Assembly (NCBI RefSeq): GCF_014655715.1
Contig: NZ_BNBM01000014.1
Coordinates: forward strand, 124,001-188,000
DNA length: 64,000 nucleotides
From: Streptomyces lanatus
GTDB lineage: Bacteria; Actinomycetota; Actinomycetes; Streptomycetales; Streptomycetaceae
Direction of reading: 5' to 3'
Part shown: positions 57,841 through 64,000 of the stretch, piece by piece
Layout of the letters: every line of letters begins with the position of its first letter
Numbering within the stretch: the first letter of the stretch is position 1
Notes under the pieces: model-generated
Database searches by the model: none
Told to the model about the DNA's origin: nothing
Seen by the model: the letters and a program-made list of their open reading frames with translations, nothing else
Made by a program: the position numbers and the translations under genes

Positions 57841-58809
57841 GTGGCCCCCGAACACCGCTCCTTCGCACCTCGGCCCACCCGCCGGAGACTCCTCACGGCC
57901 GGCGCCGCCACCGTCGGCGCCGCGCTCGTCGCCGCCACCCCCGCCACGGCGGCCGAAAAGACCCGGCCCACCGTGATCCACCTCCCGAACGGCTTCCGCC
58001 CCGAGGGCATCACCATCGGCGCCGGACCGTACGCCTACCTGGGCTCCCTCGGCGACGGCTCCCTCTACCGCGCCGACCTGCGCACCGGCGCCGGCGGCAT
58101 CATCTCCGCCGGACCCGGCACCCCCTCGGTCGGCCTCAAACTCGACCGGCGGGGACGTCTGTTCGTCGCCGGACGCGGCGAGGGCGCCCGTGTCGTGGAC
58201 GCCCGCACCGGGAAGATCCTCGCCTCCTACCGGCTCACCACGGCGACCCCGAGCTTCGCCAACGACGTGTTCCTGACCCCGCACACGGCCTGGTTCACCG
58301 ACTCCTTCCAGCCCGCGCTGTACGCCCTGCCGCTCGGCCGGCACGGCCGACTGCCGGACGCGGACGAGGTCGTGACCCTCACCCTGAGCGGCGACTGGAG
58401 CCAGGTCCCCGGCGAGGTCGTCAACGCCAACGGCATCACCGCCACCCCCGACGGCTCCGCCCTGCTCGTCGTGCAGTCCGGCGTCGGCGGCCTGCACCGC
58501 GTCGACCCGCGCACCGGCGTCACCGGACTCGTCGACCTCGGCGACGCGGCACCGCTCACCAACGGCGACGGCCTGCTGCTGACCGGCCGGACCCTGTACG
58601 TCGTACAGAACCGGCAGAACGCGATCGACGTGTTCAAGCTCACCGCCGACGGCCGCAGCGGCGCCTTCCAGCGCCGTATCACCGACCCGCTGTTCGACGT
58701 GCCGACCACCGCGGCCGCCCACCAGGGACGGCTCTACCTGCCCAACGCCCGCTTCACCACGACGCCGACGCCCGAGACGACGTACGACGTCATATCCGTG
58801 CCCGCATGA
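57841..58809 (+). CDS. Exported SMP-30-like beta-propeller protein
   Basis: A 322-residue protein with a twin-arginine signal (APRPTRRRLLTAGAATVGAALVAATPATA). The mature part is a six-bladed propeller with repeated strands such as LDRRGRLFVAGRGEGARVVD, GITATPDGSALLVVQSGVGGLHRVD and GDGLLLTGRTLYVVQNRQNAIDVF, in the style of SMP-30/gluconolactonase or NHL proteins. Metal-ligand positions of true lactonases cannot be confirmed by eye. The start is GTG 57841 after GGAAGGA. The role is extracellular, substrate unknown. Confidence 0.83.
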   Translation: MAPEHRSFAPRPTRRRLLTAGAATVGAALVAATPATAAEKTRPTVIHLPNGFRPEGITIGAGPYAYLGSLGDGSLYRADLRTGAGGIISAGPGTPSVGLKLDRRGRLFVAGRGEGARVVDARTGKILASYRLTTATPSFANDVFLTPHTAWFTDSFQPALYALPLGRHGRLPDADEVVTLTLSGDWSQVPGEVVNANGITATPDGSALLVVQSGVGGLHRVDPRTGVTGLVDLGDAAPLTNGDGLLLTGRTLYVVQNRQNAIDVFKLTADGRSGAFQRRITDPLFDVPTTAAAHQGRLYLPNARFTTTPTPETTYDVISVPA

Positions 58810-58815
58810 CGGCGA

Positions 58816-58844
58816 AGGGCGGTGCGCCCACTGCGCACCGCCCT
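58816..58844. terminator. Bidirectional hairpin between the propeller gene and parJ
   Basis: AGGGCGGTGCGC (58816-58827) and GCGCACCGCCCT (58833-58844) form a perfect 12-bp stem with loop CCACT between convergent genes. Confidence 0.82.
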
Positions 58845-58869
58845 CTCACCTGTTGCGACTCGGGGGATC

Positions 58870-59796
58870 TCAGTCCTCCGACGCGTCCTCGTCGTCGTCC
58901 CTGCCACCCGGCTTCGGGGGCATCGGCGGACGCGTACGGTCGCCGGGCGACGGGCCGCCGTCCCGGCGCCGCAGATAGCGCTCGAACTCGCGGGCGATGG
59001 CCTCACCCGACGCCTCCGGCAGCTCAGCGGTGTCCCGGGCCTCCTCCAGCGACTGCACATACTCCGCGACCTCGCTGTCCTCGGCGGCCAGCTGATCCAC
59101 CCCGACCTGCCAGGCCCGCGCGTCCTCGGCCAGCTCGCCCAGCGGGATACGGACGTCGATCAGGTCCTCGAGCCGGTTGAGCAGGGCCAGCGTCGCCTTC
59201 GGGTTCGGCGGCTGCGACACATAGTGCGGTACGGCGGCCCAGAGACTGACAGCCGGTACGCCCGCGTGCGTGCACGCCTCCTGGAGGATGCCGACGATGC
59301 CCGTCGGGCCCTCGTACTTGGTCTCCTCCAGATCCATACGGTTCGCCAGGTCCGGGTCGGACGTGGTGCCGCTGATCGGGACCGGACGCGTGTGCGGGGT
59401 GTCGCCGAGCAGGGCGCCCAGGATGACCACCAGCTCCACGCCCAGTTCGTGCGCGAAGCCGAGGAGCTCGTTGCAGAACGAGCGCCAGCGCATGGATGGT
59501 TCGATACCTCGGACGAGTACGAGATCACGCGGCTTCTCACCGCCGACCCGGACCACCGAGAGCCGGGTCGTCGGCCAGGTGATCTTGCGGACGCCCGCGT
59601 CCATCCACACCGTGGGCCGGTTCACCTGGAAGTCGTAGTAGTCCTCGGCGTCCAGCGCCGCGAACACCTCGCCCTTCCACTCCTTGTCCAGATGCGCGAC
59701 CGCGGTGGAGGCGGCGTCGCCGGCATCGTTCCAGCCCTCGAACGCGGCCACCATGACCGGGTCGATCAGCTCGGGAACCCCCTCGAGCTCGATCAC
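58870..59796 (-). CDS. parJ: PAC2-family protein, ParJ-like
   Basis: A 308-residue protein of the proteasome-assembly-chaperone 2 family. PELIDPVMVAAFEGWNDAGDAAS, the DLVLVRGIEPSMRWRSF block, LGALLGDTPHTRPVPISGT and EGPTGIVGILQEACTHAGVP are the conserved parts; the C-terminal 35 residues are Pro/Asp/Glu rich and disordered. In S. coelicolor the protein in this position, ParJ (SCO1662 as I recall), limits ParA polymerisation during spore chromosome segregation. The start is ATG 59796 next to the gene for a GntR regulator. Confidence 0.87.
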   Translation of the reverse strand: MIELEGVPELIDPVMVAAFEGWNDAGDAASTAVAHLDKEWKGEVFAALDAEDYYDFQVNRPTVWMDAGVRKITWPTTRLSVVRVGGEKPRDLVLVRGIEPSMRWRSFCNELLGFAHELGVELVVILGALLGDTPHTRPVPISGTTSDPDLANRMDLEETKYEGPTGIVGILQEACTHAGVPAVSLWAAVPHYVSQPPNPKATLALLNRLEDLIDVRIPLGELAEDARAWQVGVDQLAAEDSEVAEYVQSLEEARDTAELPEASGEAIAREFERYLRRRDGGPSPGDRTRPPMPPKPGGRDDDEDASED

Positions 59797-59948
59797 CCAG
59801 CGCCTCCTTCCGACGTGCCCTCGCCTGACGAACCAACCTTACGGCGTGCGGCGGGGGCGTCCGCAGCCCCCTTGCATGGGGGAGTGAACGGATCACTGCC
59901 CCGTTCGTCACCTCGGAACACCCCGCAGTCATCCGAGCTGTCACCGGC

Positions 59949-60620
59949 TCACAGGCTGGACCGCAGCCACTGCTCCACGCTCGCGATGTGCACCGTCGCC
60001 CATGACCGCGCCGCCTCCGCGTCCCGGTCCCGCAAGGCCGCCAGGATCGCCCGGTGTTCGTGCAGGGTCCGGCTGACCGCGTCCTCCTGCGTCAGCCCCC
60101 GCCAGACCCGCGCCCGCGTCGTCGGCCCGGACAGACCGTCGAGGAGCGAGCACAGGACCGAGTTCCCGGAGCTCTGCACGATCCCCCGGTGGAACTCCAG
60201 GTCGCAGGCGACGAGTTCCTCCACCGACGGATCGTCGCCGAGCTTGTCCAACTGGTTCGTCAGCGCGTCCAGTTGCTGCTCGCTGATCCGCGACGCCGCC
60301 ATCGCGGTGGCCGCCGGCTCCAGGATGCGGCGCACCGCCAGGAACTCCAGCACGGTGTCGTCGCGGTGGAAGTCGACGACGAAGCTCAGCGCCTCCAGCA
60401 GCAACTGCGGATCCAGGCTGGTGACATAGGTACCGTCGCCCTGCCGCACGTCCAGGATCCTGATCAGTGACAGGGCGCGCACGGCCTCCCGCAGGGAGTT
60501 ACGGGACAGTCCGAGTTCGGCGGCGAGCTCGCTCTCCTTGGGAAGCCGGTCGCCGGGGCGCAGGGCGCCGGAGACGATCATGCCTTTGATCTTCTCGATC
60601 GCCTCGTCGGTGACTGCCAT
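59949..60620 (-). CDS. FadR/GntR-family (FCD) transcriptional regulator
   Basis: A 223-residue regulator. The winged helix (RPGDRLPKESELAAELGLSRNSLREAVRALSL, QGDGTYVTSL) covers residues 1-70 and the FCD domain follows, with the metal-ligand pattern D/E and H in ACDLEFHRGIVQSSGN and LHEHRAIL. It is behind the glp genes on the same strand but with 268 bp and two hairpins between, so it is not in their operon. Its target is not evident; an organic acid or sugar pathway is typical for FCD proteins. Confidence 0.9.
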   Translation of the reverse strand: MAVTDEAIEKIKGMIVSGALRPGDRLPKESELAAELGLSRNSLREAVRALSLIRILDVRQGDGTYVTSLDPQLLLEALSFVVDFHRDDTVLEFLAVRRILEPAATAMAASRISEQQLDALTNQLDKLGDDPSVEELVACDLEFHRGIVQSSGNSVLCSLLDGLSGPTTRARVWRGLTQEDAVSRTLHEHRAILAALRDRDAEAARSWATVHIASVEQWLRSSL

Positions 60621-60729
60621 GGCCGGCCCTCCCTGTCGTTCAGGATGTCGTCGCCAGACATCCGATCACTCAGGTCATTATGCGGGGGAGGGGCAATGGA
60701 GGTGCGGTTCGCGGGCGACGCGCAGACGA

Positions 60730-60763
60730 AAGGGGCGACTCCATCGGCGCGGAGCCGCCCCTT
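60730..60763 (-). terminator. Terminator downstream of glpD (distal)
   Basis: AAGGGGCGACTCC (60730-60742) pairs with GGAGCCGCCCCTT (60751-60763), 13 bp with a single mismatch and a loop of 8. Confidence 0.7.
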
Positions 60764-60805
60764 CCGGCGTGGCCGGCCCCGGTGCGGAAGGGGCCGCCCT
60801 CGTGT

Positions 60806-60836
60806 GGTCCGGCCTGGTCAGGGGAGTGGCCGGACC
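60806..60836 (-). terminator. Hairpin downstream of glpD (proximal)
   Basis: GGTCCGGCC (60806-60814) pairs perfectly with GGCCGGACC (60828-60836) across 13 bases, about 50 bp past the glpD stop. Confidence 0.55.
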
Positions 60837-60888
60837 CGGCGTCGGCAGAGGCTCATCCGGCGAAAACCTCAGTCCGACGCCTGCGAGG

Positions 60889-62505
60889 TCACTTCTTGTC
60901 GAGCAGGTCCTGCACCTTGGCCCGCACGTCGTCCGTGGCCAGACCCCGGATCGTCAGCGTCGTACGGCGGCGCAGCACGTCGTCCTGCGTCTCCGCCCAC
61001 TCGTTGTCCCGGGCGTAGACGACCTGGGCCCAGATCTCCGGGGCGTCCGGGTGGACGCGCTCGCCCAGCTCAGGGTTCTCGTTGGCGATGCGGGCGATGT
61101 CGAAGGCGAGCGAGCCGTAGTGCGTCGCCAGGTGCTTCGCGGTGTCGGCCGCCATGCGCGGACCCGGCGCCGGGCGGTCGGTGAGCAGCCGGTGGGCGAC
61201 CGCGCGCGGGTTGGCGATACCGGGCAGCGGCAGCTTCTTCGGCAGGGAGGAGATGGGCTCGAAGTCGTCGCCGAGCGGGTGGCCGGGCAGCGCCTCCAGC
61301 TTCTTCATGATGGTGCGGCCGATGTGGCGGAAGGTCGTCCACTTGCCGCCCGCGACCGACAGCATGCCGCCGGTGCCCTCGGTCACGACCGTCTCGCGCT
61401 TGGCCTTCGCCGTGTCACCGGGGCCGCCCGGCAGGACCCGCAGACCCGCGAACGCGTACGTGATCAGATCGCGGTCGAGCTGCTGGTCCCGGATGGAGAA
61501 CGCGGCCTCGTCGAGTATCTGGGCGGTGTCCTTCTCGGTGACCGCGACATCCGCCGGGTCGCCCTCGAACTCCTCGTCCGTGGTGCCGAGCAGCAGCATG
61601 TCCTCCCAGGGCAGGGCGAACGTGATGCGGTACTTGTCGATCGGGGTGGCGAGCGCCGCCTTCCAGGGCGCCGTCCGCTTCAGGACCAGGTGCGCGCCCT
61701 TCGACAGACGGATCGACGGGGCGGCGTTCGGGTCCTCCATCTTGCGCAGGTGGTCGACCCAGGGGCCGGTCGCGTTCAGCACCAGACGGGCGTTGACGCC
61801 GAACTCGTCGCCGGACTGGCGGTCCTTGAGCTCGGCGCCGGTGACCCGGCCCTTGGTGAAGCGCAGGCCGGTGACCTCGGCGTGGTTCAGCACGACCGCG
61901 CCCGCCTCGACGGCCCCGCGGACCGTCATCAGCGCCATGCGCGCGTCGTTCATCTGGTCGTCGCCGTACACGGCCACGGCCTTGAGGTTGTCGGTGCGCA
62001 GCTCGGGCACGTCCTGCGCCGCCTTGGCGGGGGACAGGAGGTGACCGACGCCGTCACCGAACGCGGAGAGCGCGGAGTAGGCGAAGACGCCCGCCCCGAG
62101 CTTCGCGGCGCCGTGCGGCCCGCCCTTGTACACGGGGAGGTAGAACGTGAGCGGGTTCGCCAGGTGAGGAGCCACCTGGCGGGAGACCGCACGGCGCTCG
62201 AAGTGGTTCTCCGCCACCAGCTTCACCGCGCCGGTCTGCAGATAGCGCAGACCGCCGTGGAGCAGCTTGGAGGAGGCGGAGGAGGTGGCGCCGGCGAAGT
62301 CACCGGCGTCGACCAGAGCCACCCTGAGGCCGGACTGCGCGGCGTGCCAGGCGGTGGAGATGCCCAGGATGCCGCCGCCGATCACGAGAAGGTCGTACGA
62401 CGCCTTGGCGAGCTGCTCCCGGGTCTCGGCGCGGCTCGGGTTGGAGCCGGAGGCCGGGCGCGTACCGAGGGCAGGCACGGACTGCAGGGTGGTCTGACTG
62501 GTCAT
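60889..62505 (-). CDS. glpD: Glycerol-3-phosphate dehydrogenase (FAD)
   Basis: A 538-residue membrane-associated flavoenzyme that oxidises glycerol 3-phosphate to dihydroxyacetone phosphate. DLLVIGGGILGISTAW is the FAD loop; ATSSASSKLLHGGLRYLQTG, VLNATGPWVDHL and LGTTDEEFEGDP are GlpD segments; the C-terminal domain (VYARDNEWAETQDDVLRRRT) contains the expected ARxE..LxDxLxRRT signature. It lies 48 bp behind glpK on the same strand, the last gene of the glycerol (glpFKD) operon, which in S. coelicolor is glycerol-inducible under GylR. Confidence 0.96.
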   Translation of the reverse strand: MTSQTTLQSVPALGTRPASGSNPSRAETREQLAKASYDLLVIGGGILGISTAWHAAQSGLRVALVDAGDFAGATSSASSKLLHGGLRYLQTGAVKLVAENHFERRAVSRQVAPHLANPLTFYLPVYKGGPHGAAKLGAGVFAYSALSAFGDGVGHLLSPAKAAQDVPELRTDNLKAVAVYGDDQMNDARMALMTVRGAVEAGAVVLNHAEVTGLRFTKGRVTGAELKDRQSGDEFGVNARLVLNATGPWVDHLRKMEDPNAAPSIRLSKGAHLVLKRTAPWKAALATPIDKYRITFALPWEDMLLLGTTDEEFEGDPADVAVTEKDTAQILDEAAFSIRDQQLDRDLITYAFAGLRVLPGGPGDTAKAKRETVVTEGTGGMLSVAGGKWTTFRHIGRTIMKKLEALPGHPLGDDFEPISSLPKKLPLPGIANPRAVAHRLLTDRPAPGPRMAADTAKHLATHYGSLAFDIARIANENPELGERVHPDAPEIWAQVVYARDNEWAETQDDVLRRRTTLTIRGLATDDVRAKVQDLLDKK

Positions 62506-62553
62506 TTCGGGTTCTTACTCCTCATCAGAGTTCGAGAGCTGGCGAGGGGCCGT

Positions 62554-64000
<1,447 letters not shown>

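Overview
The window is a stretch of Streptomyces chromosome. It has very high GC, dense genes on both strands and frequent GTG starts. Lineage markers are a short and a long chaplin (aerial hyphae coat proteins), the mycothiol gene mshC, a ParJ-type PAC2 protein, and gene order that matches, from memory, the S. coelicolor interval from glpK/glpD (about SCO1660) to soxR (about SCO1697) and beyond. Nothing looks like phage or plasmid. The only clear mobile element is one IS481-family insertion.

Layout: 1-7 kb has a DMT exporter fragment, ArsR and TetR regulators, an acyl-CoA dehydrogenase, a second TetR with a MaoC hydratase, soxR, an Rnl5-type RNA ligase and a BKACE enzyme. 7-13.5 kb has a zinc-ribbon protein, a secreted penicillin-acylase-like Ntn hydrolase, an alpha/beta hydrolase and a NamZ/DUF1343 muramidase. 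13.6-19.1 kb is a fatty-acid-type catabolic locus (SDR, acyl-CoA ligase, TetR, then a convergent acyl-CoA dehydrogenase and ACAD10-like phosphotransferase) whose two promoters carry the same dyad. 19.2-28.2 kb has a duplicated His-rich protein, a quinone-oxidoreductase-like MDR, DUF202/YidH membrane proteins, NUDIX, DMT and APC transporters, and a molybdoenzyme/cytochrome b pair. 28.3-33 kb is the gluconate/idonate operon with its GntR regulator, followed by IS481 inserted exactly at the gntR stop codon.

34-40 kb has YchJ, an M1 peptidase and a 1284-residue Pls/PosA-type membrane NRPS, an arrangement like the poly-epsilon-lysine synthetase/degrading-enzyme pair. 40-48.4 kb has a membrane protein, tRNA-Leu(GAG), an M20 peptidase, the two chaplins, small conserved proteins, a degenerate RecD2-like protein and an aldo-keto reductase. 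48.6-58.8 kb has an F420-type LLM oxidoreductase, a ferritin-like protein, CorA, a three-gene unknown cluster leading into mshC, a Q-rich protein paired with an intracellular subtilase, and a secreted beta-propeller. 58.9-64 kb has ParJ, a GntR regulator, glpD and the 3' part of glpK.

Most convergent gene pairs are separated by long perfect hairpins. The points most worth following are the Pls/peptidase pair, the C-terminal domain shared by the subtilase and its Q-rich neighbour, the IS481 that takes its stop codon from its target site, a dispersed repeat inserted in frame in the BKACE gene, and two pairs of matched TetR operators.
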